NCBI GenBank assembly: GCA_964563465.1
Contig: CAZLVZ010000002.1
Coordinates: forward strand, 1 to 44,536
Direction of reading: 5' to 3'
Source: JAYENY01 sp964563465
GTDB taxonomy: Bacteria; Patescibacteriota; Minisyncoccia; Minisyncoccales; PEYH01
Length of the DNA stretch: 44,536 nucleotides
Under the pieces are notes generated by a model. It was not told the origin of the DNA. It ran no database searches and saw only the letters and a list, made by a program, of their open reading frames with translations. The translations under genes and the position numbers were made by a program. Numbering within the stretch: the stretch's first letter is position 1; every line of letters starts with the position of its first letter. Of the stretch, positions 34,165-42,192 are shown one piece after another.

Positions 34165-34193
34165 ACATTACTATATAATTTTAAAAAAGTCAA
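34165..34193 (-). promoter_or_regulatory. promoter of receiver-like gene
   Basis: On the minus strand, TTGACT (34188-34193), a 17-base spacer and TAATGT (34165-34170). Confidence 0.5.
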
Positions 34194-34242
34194 ATTAAAC
34201 ATCATTAGAATTAACTTATTAATACTTCAAGAGAATATTTAT

Positions 34243-34271
34243 TTGTAAATTTTTAGAAATTATTTTAGAAT
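34243..34271 (+). promoter_or_regulatory. promoter of ParA-like gene, leaderless spacing
   Basis: TTGTAA (34243-34248), a 17-base spacer and TAGAAT (34266-34271), six bases before ATG 34278. A transcript starting seven bases after the -10 would begin at the A of ATG. Confidence 0.65.
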
Positions 34272-34277
34272 AAATTA

Positions 34278-35036
34278 ATGGCACGAGTTATTGCTATAGC
34301 CAACTTAAAAGGAGGTGTGGGCAGAACCAATGTCTGTGTAAACCTTTCTATGTTTTTGTCTGCTTTGGGTAAGCGGGTTTTGCTTATTGATTTGAGTCCC
34401 CAAGGAGACGCCACTTTTTGTTTAGGGATTAAGTCATCGCCAAATTTTATTGGCGATGTTTTAATTAAAAAAGTTAAACCCAAGATTGCTATTAGAAGTA
34501 CTCCTTATTTTGGTTACGACATCATACCATCTTTTCCGCGCCTGAATGAAACAATATCTAAGCTTAAGGGAGAACGAAAAGCAGAGAAGCGATTAGACGA
34601 AGCATTAGACAATATTAAAGATGATTATGATTTTGTTATTATTGACACTCCGTCTGATTTTAATCTTTTAATTGCTAATACGCTTATTGCTGCTGACGAG
34701 ATTATTATTCCTGTTCAATGTGAACATTTAGCGCTTATGGGAGCAAAACGATTGGCCAATTTCGTCAAATCATTTAAGAACCTTAAAGACAAAAAAATTA
34801 ATATTCTTTTAACAATGTATGGATGGAGAAGCTTACTTTCCAGGACTATTGCCAAAAGAACCAAAAAAGAATTTCCCAATTCTGTTTTTAACACTATTAT
34901 TCCGAGAGCGGCAATTTTGGCTCAAGCTACAGAATCAAAAGAGCCGATTCTAAAATCCGCCCCAAACTCGCGCGCTTCTCGTGCTTTTCGTCAATTAGCA
35001 GAAGAAGTTATTAACAGTGGAAAGAACAAAAAATAA
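34278..35036 (+). CDS. ParA/Soj-like ATPase with altered P-loop
   Basis: The 252-residue protein is a ParA-type ATPase by overall pattern: P-loop region IANLKGGVGRTNVCVNLS, switch region LLIDLSPQGDATFCLG and Walker B FVIIDTPSDF. The signature Lys (K11) is kept, but the P-loop Lys is R16 and the following Thr-Thr is Thr-Asn, so ATP hydrolysis may be reduced or lost. No ParB or parS is adjacent. It could segregate chromosome or other cargo, or act as a scaffold. The gene has a leaderless promoter and ends at a bidirectional-looking terminator before tRNA-Leu. Confidence 0.85.
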   Translation: MARVIAIANLKGGVGRTNVCVNLSMFLSALGKRVLLIDLSPQGDATFCLGIKSSPNFIGDVLIKKVKPKIAIRSTPYFGYDIIPSFPRLNETISKLKGERKAEKRLDEALDNIKDDYDFVIIDTPSDFNLLIANTLIAADEIIIPVQCEHLALMGAKRLANFVKSFKNLKDKKINILLTMYGWRSLLSRTIAKRTKKEFPNSVFNTIIPRAAILAQATESKEPILKSAPNSRASRAFRQLAEEVINSGKNKK

Positions 35037-35052
35037 TTAATTATTTATTATT

Positions 35053-35086
35053 AAAAAACATTGAGATAAACACTCAATGTTTTTTT
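35053..35086. terminator. bidirectional intrinsic terminator between parA-like and tRNA-Leu
   Basis: An A-run, ACATTGAG, loop, CTCAATGT and a T-run form a hairpin with U-tracts on both strands. It can end both the plus-strand ParA-like gene and the minus-strand tRNA. Confidence 0.8.
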
Positions 35087-35087
35087 G

Positions 35088-35170
35088 TGCCCGGGGTGGG
35101 GGTCGAACCCACATGAACGAAGTCCATGCGATTTTGAATCGCACGCGTATACCAATTCCGCCACCCGGGC
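35088..35170 (-). tRNA. tRNA-Leu (anticodon CAA)
   Basis: Read on the minus strand: acceptor GCCCGGG/CCCGGGC, a D-arm with GGAATTGGTATA, an anticodon stem TGCGA/TCGCA around loop TTCAAAA (anticodon CAA at 35134-35136), a long class II variable arm (GGACTTCGTTC), and T-arm GTGGG-TTCGACC-CCCAC. The discriminator A is at 35088 and CCA is not encoded. The long variable arm and A discriminator fit Leu. Confidence 0.96.
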
Positions 35171-35212
35171 GTTATTTTTATCTTAAGAAAGAATATCTAT
35201 TTTGTAAATACT

Positions 35213-37234
35213 TTAAATTGTTTTACAGTCCGGATTTGAACATTTAATTTGATTTCTTTTCGTTTTTATCAATGGCCATTTGCATTTTGGGCAAAACTCT
35301 CCCGTCGGCTTATCCCAAACAGCAAAATCACACTTAGGATATCTATTGCAGCCATAAAATATTTTTCCTTTTTTCGTCCTTTTTTCAGTAATTTCTCCTT
35401 CTTTGCATTTTGGACACTTCATGTTCAATTTATTATCTTTGAGTGATTCTGTATATTTACATTTTGGAAATCCAGTGCAGGCATAAAATTTCCCGAATCT
35501 CCCAAGTTTTATAATCAAAGGCGAACCACACTTTGGGCAAATTCTATCAGTTTTTTCTTCAGCAATTTCTTGTTTGGAAAGCTCCCCTTCTTTTTGCTTT
35601 AGATTTTTCTCAAATGGTTCATAAAAATCCTTTACTACTCTTGACCACTCTTCTTTGCCTTGAGCAATTTTATCCAAATTGTTTTCCATATTAGCCGTGA
35701 ATTTAATATTAACTATTGTTGGAAAATGTTCAACTAAGATATTGTTGACCACAATTCCTATTTCTGTTGGAACAAATTTTCTTTGTTCATTTTTTTGAGC
35801 ATAATTTCTTCTTTGAACAGTAGAAATAGTAGGGGCATATGTAGATGGTCTACCAATACCATTTTCTTCTAAGACCTTAATTAAAGTTGCTTCGCTATAT
35901 CTCGCTGGGGGTTTAGTAAAATGTTGTAAGGGCGTTAGTTTTATTAATTCTAACATTTCTTTTTCTTTTAATCCTGGCAGAATAGCTTCTTTAAACTTTA
36001 TTGAATAAATCTTAAGAAATCCGTCAAATTTTAATGTCTGTCCGTTAGATTGGAAAACACAATTATTTGCTTCAATTTTAATATTAATGGAGTCAAAAAT
36101 TGCTTGATTCATTTGACTGGCGAGAAATCTTTGCCAGATTAATTTATAGAGTTTAAGCTGTTGGCTATCTAATTTTATATTTTCAGGCGTTTTTTCAATA
36201 TTAGTTGGTCTGATGGCCTCGTGAGCTTCTTGGGCTCCCTTGCTTTTTGTTTTATATGTTTTCGAGAATCCCGGCCAATAATTTTTGCCGAAATTTTTTA
36301 TAATAAAATTTTTGGCAGAGGATAACGCCTCTTGGGAAATATTAAGAGAATCAGTTCTGTGATAACTTATCAATCCTTTCTCGTATAATCTTTGAGCTAA
36401 GAACATTGTTTTTTGGGAAGAAAGACGAAGTCGTTGGCCAGCTGTTTGTTGAAGAGTGCTGGTTGTAAATGGTGGCAATGGATTTCTTTTAACTTCTTTT
36501 TTTTGGATATTCTTAATTTGAAATTTTGCTCCCTTTAAATTTTCAACAATATCTTCTGTTTCTTTTTTATTTTTGATTCCCAATTTAGGAATTTTTTTAT
36601 TATTTTTTTCAATTAAAAATGATTCAAATTCGTTGCCTTTTTTATCCTTTTTGTCTAATAGTGCAATAACACTCCAGTATTCTTCAGGAATAAATTTTTC
36701 AACTTCTTTTTCTCTTTCACAAATTAATCTTAATACCACGGACTGGACTCTTCCAGCAGACAATCCACGAGCAACTTTTTTCCACAGAAAAGGGGAGAGC
36801 TTATAGCCAACTATTCTATCTAAAACCCTTCTGCCGACTTGGGCGTTAACCAAATTCATATAAATTTTTCTCGGATTTTTTAGCGCATTTTTAACTGCTT
36901 TTTCTGTGATTTCATGAAAAGCGATTCTTTGATATTCTTTTAATTTTAGAATTTCTCTCAAATGAAAAGAAATTGCTTCCCCCTCTCTGTCTTCATCGGT
37001 GGCGAGAATAACGGTTTCAGCATTTTCACAAAGTTTTTTAATTTGATTTACTCTTTTACGGGCTTTAGTGGGGATAACATATTGGGGATTAAAATTATTC
37101 TCTATATCTATGCCAAGCTTTGATTTTGGCAAATCTCTAACATGTCCAAAACTGGCAGTAACTTCATATTCTTTGCCTAAAAATTTTCCTAATGTTTTTG
37201 CCTTTGCTGGACTTTCTACAATAATTAATTTCAT
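35213..37234 (-). CDS. topA: DNA topoisomerase I
   Basis: Relaxes negative supercoils by single-strand passage. The 673-residue type IA enzyme has the Toprim start IIVESPAKAKTLGKFLG with ATDEDREGEA (D80/D82 acids), GRVQSVVLRLICERE, and the catalytic Tyr Y291 in ISYHRTDS (usually YMRTDS). The C-terminus has two tetracysteine zinc ribbons (CPKCGSPLIIKLGRFGKFYAC and CPKCKEGEI with CNRYPKC) plus a third CPKC...CSNPDC. It sits 28 bases after dprA, and the pth-dprA-topA order suggests one minus-strand operon. Confidence 0.97.
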   Translation of the reverse strand: MKLIIVESPAKAKTLGKFLGKEYEVTASFGHVRDLPKSKLGIDIENNFNPQYVIPTKARKRVNQIKKLCENAETVILATDEDREGEAISFHLREILKLKEYQRIAFHEITEKAVKNALKNPRKIYMNLVNAQVGRRVLDRIVGYKLSPFLWKKVARGLSAGRVQSVVLRLICEREKEVEKFIPEEYWSVIALLDKKDKKGNEFESFLIEKNNKKIPKLGIKNKKETEDIVENLKGAKFQIKNIQKKEVKRNPLPPFTTSTLQQTAGQRLRLSSQKTMFLAQRLYEKGLISYHRTDSLNISQEALSSAKNFIIKNFGKNYWPGFSKTYKTKSKGAQEAHEAIRPTNIEKTPENIKLDSQQLKLYKLIWQRFLASQMNQAIFDSINIKIEANNCVFQSNGQTLKFDGFLKIYSIKFKEAILPGLKEKEMLELIKLTPLQHFTKPPARYSEATLIKVLEENGIGRPSTYAPTISTVQRRNYAQKNEQRKFVPTEIGIVVNNILVEHFPTIVNIKFTANMENNLDKIAQGKEEWSRVVKDFYEPFEKNLKQKEGELSKQEIAEEKTDRICPKCGSPLIIKLGRFGKFYACTGFPKCKYTESLKDNKLNMKCPKCKEGEITEKRTKKGKIFYGCNRYPKCDFAVWDKPTGEFCPKCKWPLIKTKRNQIKCSNPDCKTI

Positions 37235-37262
37235 AATTTTTTATGAATTTTTTGGTATGTGA

Positions 37263-38132
37263 TTATCGCATTAATGCGAAAATATTGCCTCCTAAATTTT
37301 TTATTATTTTTTTTATTTCTAATCCAGTAAGAGTTGAGCTCGTTTTTGCTGGAGTCAATTTGGTTTTTTCAATAATTTCGTCAATACCCATTGCTTTTTT
37401 ATTACGAAGAATTTCTATGATAAGTTTTTCCTCTTCATTATCAGGATTAATTTCTTTTTTAATAATTGTCAAGTCTAATTGTAGCCCATTGATGATATCT
37501 TCAGCCGATTCTACTAATTTGGCCCCCTTTTTAATTAGGAGATGGCAACCGCGAGAATTTGGAGAATAAATTGAACCCGGCAGGGCAAAAACCTTTCGTT
37601 TTTGTTGAAAAGCATGATTTGCTGTAATCAATGCACCGGAACGAAACTTTGCCTCTATTACAATTGTCCCCAAAGATAAGCCAGAAACGATACGATTTCT
37701 TTGAGGAAAATTACTTTTATGCCCCGGTGTTCCGGGCGGAAATTCAGAAATTACTGCTCCCCCTTTTTCTATAATTTTTTCTGCTAATTCAATATTTTCG
37801 CGAGGATAAATACTTTTTCTATCAATACCAGTGCCCAAAACAGCAATTGTTTTTGCGTTGTTTTCTAATGCTGTTTGATGAGCAATTGTATCAATTCCAT
37901 GGGCCATTCCACTGACTATAACAAACTTAGCCCTTGATAAGTCCGTGACAATTTCAATTGTTGCCTGCTTGCCATAATCTGAACAGCGCCTTGTGCCAAC
38001 AACCGCAAACGCTAATTTGTTTTTTATGTCTAAATTGCCCATAAAATACAAAATCCTTGGCGGGTCAATGATTTTTTTTAGGGCTTTGGGGTATTGCGCG
38101 CTATTTATGTCTATTTTTTGTATCTTTTCCAT
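37263..38132 (-). CDS. dprA: DNA processing protein DprA
   Basis: Loads RecA on incoming single-stranded DNA in natural transformation. The 289-residue protein is the Rossmann-type DprA core: VVGTRRCSDYGKQ, SGMAHGIDTIAHQTAL, VLGTGIDRKSIYPRENIEL, ISEFPPGTP, FPQRNRIVSGLS and EAKFRSGALITANHA. A C-terminal winged helix (about 225-289) is present and the N-terminal SAM domain is absent. It overlaps pth by 32 bases. Its presence suggests DNA uptake, relevant to the accessory modules in this window. Confidence 0.95.
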   Translation of the reverse strand: MEKIQKIDINSAQYPKALKKIIDPPRILYFMGNLDIKNKLAFAVVGTRRCSDYGKQATIEIVTDLSRAKFVIVSGMAHGIDTIAHQTALENNAKTIAVLGTGIDRKSIYPRENIELAEKIIEKGGAVISEFPPGTPGHKSNFPQRNRIVSGLSLGTIVIEAKFRSGALITANHAFQQKRKVFALPGSIYSPNSRGCHLLIKKGAKLVESAEDIINGLQLDLTIIKKEINPDNEEEKLIIEILRNKKAMGIDEIIEKTKLTPAKTSSTLTGLEIKKIIKNLGGNIFALMR

Positions 38133-38658
38133 TGAGTTGTGCTAATAAGATATCAGTCGCTTCTTTTTTTGTTTCTTCTAAAATTTCTTTTTCTTGTTTG
38201 CTAAATTTTTGTAAAACAAACTTTTTTACATCTATTTTAATTGGTTTTGGACCAATGCCTATTTTTAAACGGTTGAAATTTTTTGTACCCAATTCGTCAA
38301 TTATTGATTGGACTCCCTTATGCCCGGCTGAACGGGAATTTTCTTTGATTTTTATTTTCCCTAACTCCAAATCAAGATCGTCGTGTATTATCCAAAGATT
38401 TTTTAATGGGATTTTGTAAAATTTTATTAAATGACTTACTGCTTGGCCAGACGAATTCATAAATGTTTGTGGCTTAGCTAAAATAATTTTTTGCTCATCA
38501 ATTTCTCCTTGCGAAATTTTCGCTTTTAATTTCTTTTTATTTTGCCAAATAGAGAAACAACCTTGTTTTTTTATAAGATTAATAATTTCAAAACCAAGAT
38601 TGTGGCGAGTATTTTTGAATTTTAAGCCAGGATTTCCCAAGCCAATAATTAAAATCAT
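38101..38658 (-). CDS. pth: peptidyl-tRNA hydrolase
   Basis: Frees tRNA from dropped-off peptidyl-tRNA. The 185-residue protein has all Pth motifs: IIGLGNPGLKFKNTRHNLGFE (catalytic His in TRHNLG), KPQTFMNSSGQAV, HDDLDLELGKIKI and AGHKGVQSII with RLKIGIGP. Length is normal. A TATAAT on the minus strand ends six bases before ATG and no SD is seen, so the transcript is probably leaderless. Its end overlaps dprA by 32 bases. Confidence 0.97.
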   Translation of the reverse strand: MILIIGLGNPGLKFKNTRHNLGFEIINLIKKQGCFSIWQNKKKLKAKISQGEIDEQKIILAKPQTFMNSSGQAVSHLIKFYKIPLKNLWIIHDDLDLELGKIKIKENSRSAGHKGVQSIIDELGTKNFNRLKIGIGPKPIKIDVKKFVLQKFSKQEKEILEETKKEATDILLAQLNGKDTKNRHK

Positions 38659-38720
38659 TTTTTTATTATATCTTAGTGTTTCTATAATAATACTTTAATT
38701 CCAAAATTTTGCAAAACTTG

Positions 38721-38748
38721 TTGACTTTTAAGAAAAAGAGTATATAAT
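38721..38748 (+). promoter_or_regulatory. near-consensus promoter of small SD-led gene
   Basis: TTGACT (38721-38726), a 16-base spacer and TATAAT (38743-38748), among the strongest promoters in the window. It gives a leader of about 75 bases before ATG 38830. Confidence 0.7.
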
Positions 38749-38765
38749 AAAAATAGCTAAATCTT

Positions 38766-38791
38766 TCATATCTTATAGAGGAAAGATATGA
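38766..38791 (+). promoter_or_regulatory. 9-bp hairpin in leader of small SD-led gene
   Basis: TCATATCTT (38766-38774) is a perfect inverted repeat of AAGATATGA (38783-38791) around an eight-base loop. It lies about 12 bases into the predicted transcript, so it is probably a 5' mRNA hairpin, possibly regulatory or protective. Confidence 0.5.
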
Positions 38792-38829
38792 TATAGCTCT
38801 TTGTACAACCAAGCGAAAGGGGGATTTAA

Positions 38830-39036
38830 ATGTGCACCAAAGAAGAAATTGAGCTGCGAGCGTTAATGAACACAGCAGCAATCAAACGCGATCTCAGGTT
38901 GCAAGAGGTTCAAAAGGCCATTCAATCAGGAGATTTGCATTTGATATCTAATCGAAGGTGCCCAGATTGTTCTGTCGATGACGCTGGGCCGATAGATCCC
39001 AGCATCAATCTATCAGAATTGATAGCGATTTATTAG
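38830..39036 (+). CDS. small SD-led hypothetical protein with CPDC motif
   Basis: Not recognised. A 68-residue soluble protein: a helical, charged N-terminal half (EEIELRALMNTAAIKRDLRL) and a C-terminal half with RRCPDCSVDDAGPI and one more Cys near the start (C2), perhaps a metal or redox pair. Evidence for a real, well-expressed gene: a near-consensus promoter, an AAAGGGGG SD (38816-38823), a structured leader and a strong terminator nine bases after the stop. GC content is clearly above the neighbours. It stands alone between divergent pth and lepB. Confidence 0.75.
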   Translation: MCTKEEIELRALMNTAAIKRDLRLQEVQKAIQSGDLHLISNRRCPDCSVDDAGPIDPSINLSELIAIY

Positions 39037-39042
39037 AGTATC

Positions 39043-39077
39043 GGGGATAGGCTTTATGCTTATCCCCATCTTTTTTT
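39043..39077 (+). terminator. strong intrinsic terminator
   Basis: A ten-pair stem, GGGGATAGGC (39043-39052) with GCTTATCCCC (39058-39067, one G-T pair), and a TTTAT loop, followed by ATC and seven T. It ends the 38830 gene. Confidence 0.9.
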
Positions 39078-39136
39078 GTTTGTCAAAACATGGTTTTTAG
39101 TTTAATATAAATAGATTAATGGTAACTTAATCATAC

Positions 39137-39667
39137 ATGAAAAAATTTATACTTTTTATTTGGGAAATAGTAAAAATAGCCGTGATAGCTCTTATAATAG
39201 TTGTGCCTATTAGGGCTTTTGTTTTCCAACCATTTTTTGTCAGAGGAGCAAGCATGGAACCCAATTTTCATGATTTTGATTATTTAATTGTTGATGAAAT
39301 ATCTTACAGGGTTAGACAGCCACAAAGAGGAGAAGTAATAGTATTCTATAATCCCAATAATAATTCTCAAAGATTTATTAAACGAGTGATTGGTTTACCC
39401 GGAGAAACAATAAAAGTAGAAAAAGGAGAAGTATCTATCAAACAAGATGCAGATTTTTTTGTTTTAGATGAATCAAAATATTTAGATCAAAGCGTTAAAA
39501 CACCAGGAAGTAAGGAAATTACACTGAAAGATAATCAATACTTTGTAATGGGCGACAACAGAGGAGTTTCTCTTGATTCAAGATTTTTTGGAGCATTAGA
39601 GAAAAAATTGATTATTGGCAAAGAGTCTTTTCGTTTATGGCCGTTAAGTATTTTGGCAAAGCAATAA
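39137..39667 (+). CDS. lepB: signal peptidase I
   Basis: Cuts signal peptides from exported proteins. The 176-residue protein has one N-terminal membrane anchor (about 4-27) and the catalytic dyad S39 (RGASMEPN) and K82 (RFIKRVIGLPGE). Box E (MGDNRGVSLDSRFFG) is complete. The length is short, Gram-positive style, with one membrane anchor. A TTGTCA/TAATAT promoter lies upstream, and hisS starts 14 bases after the stop. Confidence 0.96.
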   Translation: MKKFILFIWEIVKIAVIALIIVVPIRAFVFQPFFVRGASMEPNFHDFDYLIVDEISYRVRQPQRGEVIVFYNPNNNSQRFIKRVIGLPGETIKVEKGEVSIKQDADFFVLDESKYLDQSVKTPGSKEITLKDNQYFVMGDNRGVSLDSRFFGALEKKLIIGKESFRLWPLSILAKQ

Positions 39668-39681
39668 AATTATATTAAATT

Positions 39682-40971
39682 ATGGCAACGAAGAAAGGTA
39701 AAACAAAAATTCAAAGCGTTCCTGGGATGTCGGACATTTTGCCTAAAGACCAAGCTTTTTTCAAAAAGATTTATACTACGGTCAATGATTTCTCTTCATT
39801 CTACGGTTTTGCAGAGTTGACTCCTCCAATCTTAGAATATACTGAACTTTTTGAGAAAGGCACTGGCGATGATACAGAAATTGTTGAAAAACAAATGTAT
39901 TCTTTACGCTCAGATGGAGGGGATTATTTGACACTAAGACCAGAGTTTACTCCCTCCTTGGTTAGATCATATATAGAGAACGGAATGATTAGTTTGCCTC
40001 AACCAGTAAAGCTTTTTTCTTATGGGCCGGTTTTTCGCCACGAAAAACCACAAGCTGGGCGTTTTCGCCAGTTTAACCAGTTTAATTTAGAGGTTTTTGG
40101 CTCCACAAAGCCAATTATTGACGCAGAGCTTATATATATTTTCTATAACATTCTTCAATCGTTAGGCATCAAGGACTTAACAATAGAAATCAATAGCATC
40201 GGAGATCAAGAGTGCCGTCCAGCATACAAAAAACTTTTATTGAAATATTTACGAAAAAATGAAAAATTTTTATGCTCGGATTGTAAAAAACGATTAAAGA
40301 AAAACCCATTTAGAATTTTAGATTGTAAAGAAGAACGATGTCAGCAAGTTGTTTCTGGAGCACCTCAAATTATTGACCATCTTTGCAAAGAATGCCACAA
40401 TCACTTCAAGAAGGTCTTAGAATTTTTAGATGATTTGGGATTGCCATATAATCTAAATCCTTACTTAGCTCGAGGATTAGATTATTATACTAAAACAGTT
40501 TTTGAGATAGTTACGGAGGACAAAGATGGAAAAAGTAAAATGAGCTTACTCGGAGGAGGAAGATATGATAATTTAGTAAAACTTTTTTATGGAAAAAGTG
40601 TTCCCGCCTGTGGCGGAGCAGGAGGGGTGGAAAGGATTATTGCAGCGATGAAAGAAAGAGAAATACAGGTATTAGAAAAACCAAAGCCAGCTATTTTTTT
40701 AGCTCAATTGGGAAATACCGCAAAAACTAAGGCATTAAATGTAATGGAAGTTTTGAGAAGAGCTAATCTTCCTGTAATTGAATCGTTTGATAAAGATTCT
40801 CTCACCGCCCAGCTTAAGGTAGCGAATAAGTTAAAAATAGGATACACCTTAATTGTTGCAGAAGAAGAAGCGAGTAAAAATATGTTGATTGTTAGAAACA
40901 TGAAGACCGGTAAACAAACTTTAGTTAAAATGGAAAGATTAGTTAAAGAAATGAAAAAAAAGTTAAAATAA
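39682..40971 (+). CDS. hisS: histidyl-tRNA synthetase
   Basis: Charges tRNA-His. The 429-residue class II enzyme has motif 1 (KIQSVPGMSDILP region), LRPEFTPSLVRSY, motif 2 (YGPVFRHEKPQAGRFRQFNQ), the His-specific ARGLDYYTKTVFEI and GGGRYDNL. The anticodon domain (about 330-429) follows. A cysteine-rich insert (CSDCKKRL, CKEERC, CKECH; about 195-240) could bind zinc and is seen in a subset of bacterial HisRS. Confidence 0.96.
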   Translation: MATKKGKTKIQSVPGMSDILPKDQAFFKKIYTTVNDFSSFYGFAELTPPILEYTELFEKGTGDDTEIVEKQMYSLRSDGGDYLTLRPEFTPSLVRSYIENGMISLPQPVKLFSYGPVFRHEKPQAGRFRQFNQFNLEVFGSTKPIIDAELIYIFYNILQSLGIKDLTIEINSIGDQECRPAYKKLLLKYLRKNEKFLCSDCKKRLKKNPFRILDCKEERCQQVVSGAPQIIDHLCKECHNHFKKVLEFLDDLGLPYNLNPYLARGLDYYTKTVFEIVTEDKDGKSKMSLLGGGRYDNLVKLFYGKSVPACGGAGGVERIIAAMKEREIQVLEKPKPAIFLAQLGNTAKTKALNVMEVLRRANLPVIESFDKDSLTAQLKVANKLKIGYTLIVAEEEASKNMLIVRNMKTGKQTLVKMERLVKEMKKKLK

Positions 40972-41000
40972 AGAATAATTAATCATTAGTAATCAATTTT

Positions 41001-41228
41001 ATGTCAGGACTTACAGTAGAGAAAAAAGAAAGAGAAAATAGTCGTCAATTAGTTAGTCGCTTTATTAGAGGCCTAAGAAGAAGTGGCCTTGTTTACAGGG
41101 CTAAGAAAGATCAATATAATCAAAGACCATTGAGCCATGAAATGAAAAAGAAGGCTGCTCTCAGAAAAGAAGAGCTCAAGGTGAAATTTGAGCGTTTAGA
41201 AAAATTAGGAAAGAGCCATCAAAAGTAA
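41001..41228 (+). CDS. rpsU: bS21-like ribosomal protein
   Basis: The 75-residue, strongly basic protein has the bS21 layout: a start with KKERENSRQLVSRFIRGLRRSGLVYRAKKDQYNQRP, where the RF-IR-L-R-SG-V pattern matches S21, then a Lys-rich helix. It lies directly before a yqeY gene, as rpsU often does (rpsU-yqeY). Resemblance is clear but not strict, hence a moderate score; some CPR bS21 proteins diverge. Confidence 0.75.
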   Translation: MSGLTVEKKERENSRQLVSRFIRGLRRSGLVYRAKKDQYNQRPLSHEMKKKAALRKEELKVKFERLEKLGKSHQK

Positions 41229-41273
41229 AACATTTTTAATGAAGTAAATCTCATTAGAGATGGTAAAAATTTA

Positions 41274-41759
41274 ATGGAGTTACGTCAACAGATTCAGAAG
41301 GACTTGCATGACGCTATGAAAAATCAAGAAGAAAGCCGTATTTCAATTTTACGGTTGCTTTGGGATGCAATTATCAAAAAAGAAAAAGAAAAGAGAATGA
41401 ATTTCAAGAATGACATAGGAGAAAACATTGACGAAAAGAGTCAAATAACCGAACAAGAATTGTTGCAGATAATTTCTTCTTTGGTAAAAAGAGCAAAAGA
41501 CGCAACCATACAATTTAAACAAGGTAATAGAAACGATTTGGCAAAGAAGGAGGAGGAAGAAGTTATTATTTTGCAGGAATATCTACCAGAGCAACTCAAA
41601 GAAGACGAAATTAGAAAATTAGTTGGAGTTGCCATTAAAGAAACAAATGCTAATTCTATGAAAGATATTGGTAAAGTTATGGAATCGTTGATGCCAAAAA
41701 TACAAGGGAGAGCAGACGGAAAGATTATAGCTAAAATGGTGAAAGAGATATTATCTTAA
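41274..41759 (+). CDS. GatB/YqeY domain protein
   Basis: The 161-residue protein matches YqeY: an N-terminal helical part (LRQQIQKDLHDAMKNQEESRISILRLLWDAI) and a C-terminal three-helix tail domain (EYLPEQLKEDEIRKLVGVAIKE, then MKDIGKVMESLMPKIQGRADGKIIAKMV). The C-terminal part resembles the tRNA-binding tail of GatB, and a role in tRNA-dependent amidation or related RNA binding is the usual suggestion. It follows rpsU by 45 bases. Confidence 0.9.
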   Translation: MELRQQIQKDLHDAMKNQEESRISILRLLWDAIIKKEKEKRMNFKNDIGENIDEKSQITEQELLQIISSLVKRAKDATIQFKQGNRNDLAKKEEEEVIILQEYLPEQLKEDEIRKLVGVAIKETNANSMKDIGKVMESLMPKIQGRADGKIIAKMVKEILS

Positions 41760-41769
41760 TATTAGATAA

Positions 41770-42192
41770 ATGATTGAAATTAATAATATAGTAAAAGTTC
41801 CCATTAAAGAGAAATTATTTAAGCAAGTTGGAGAAGAAATTTTAGACAAAGAAAATATTCAAGAAGAGGTTGATATTTCCGTAGCAATAGTCAAAGAACA
41901 AGACATTAAGACATTGAATAAAATTTATAGAGACAAAGACGAACCAACAGATGTTTTGTCTTTTGCTGAAAATTCTAATTTTATTTTTCCCATTGAGGGG
42001 ACAAAACAATTGGGAGAAATAATTATCTGTCCCTCTCAGGTCAAAAAAGCAAAAGAAAAAATATCGGAAGTATTCATTCACGGTCTTTTGCATCTCTTGG
42101 GCTATACTCATAAATTTGAGAAGGACTCAATTATTATGGAGGCCAAACAAAAAAAATATTTAACTTTTTTTAAAAAATATGGCTCGGAATAA
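41770..42192 (+). CDS. ybeY: rRNA maturation RNase YbeY
   Basis: A single-strand endonuclease for 16S 3'-end maturation and ribosome quality control. The 140-residue protein has the zinc motif HGLLHLLGYTH (family HGxLHLxGYDH, with Thr for Asp) and the upstream DEPTDVLSFAE. It starts ten bases after yqeY and overlaps ftsA by 14 bases, so the rpsU-yqeY-ybeY-ftsA-ftsZ run is probably one unit. Confidence 0.93.
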   Translation: MIEINNIVKVPIKEKLFKQVGEEILDKENIQEEVDISVAIVKEQDIKTLNKIYRDKDEPTDVLSFAENSNFIFPIEGTKQLGEIIICPSQVKKAKEKISEVFIHGLLHLLGYTHKFEKDSIIMEAKQKKYLTFFKKYGSE

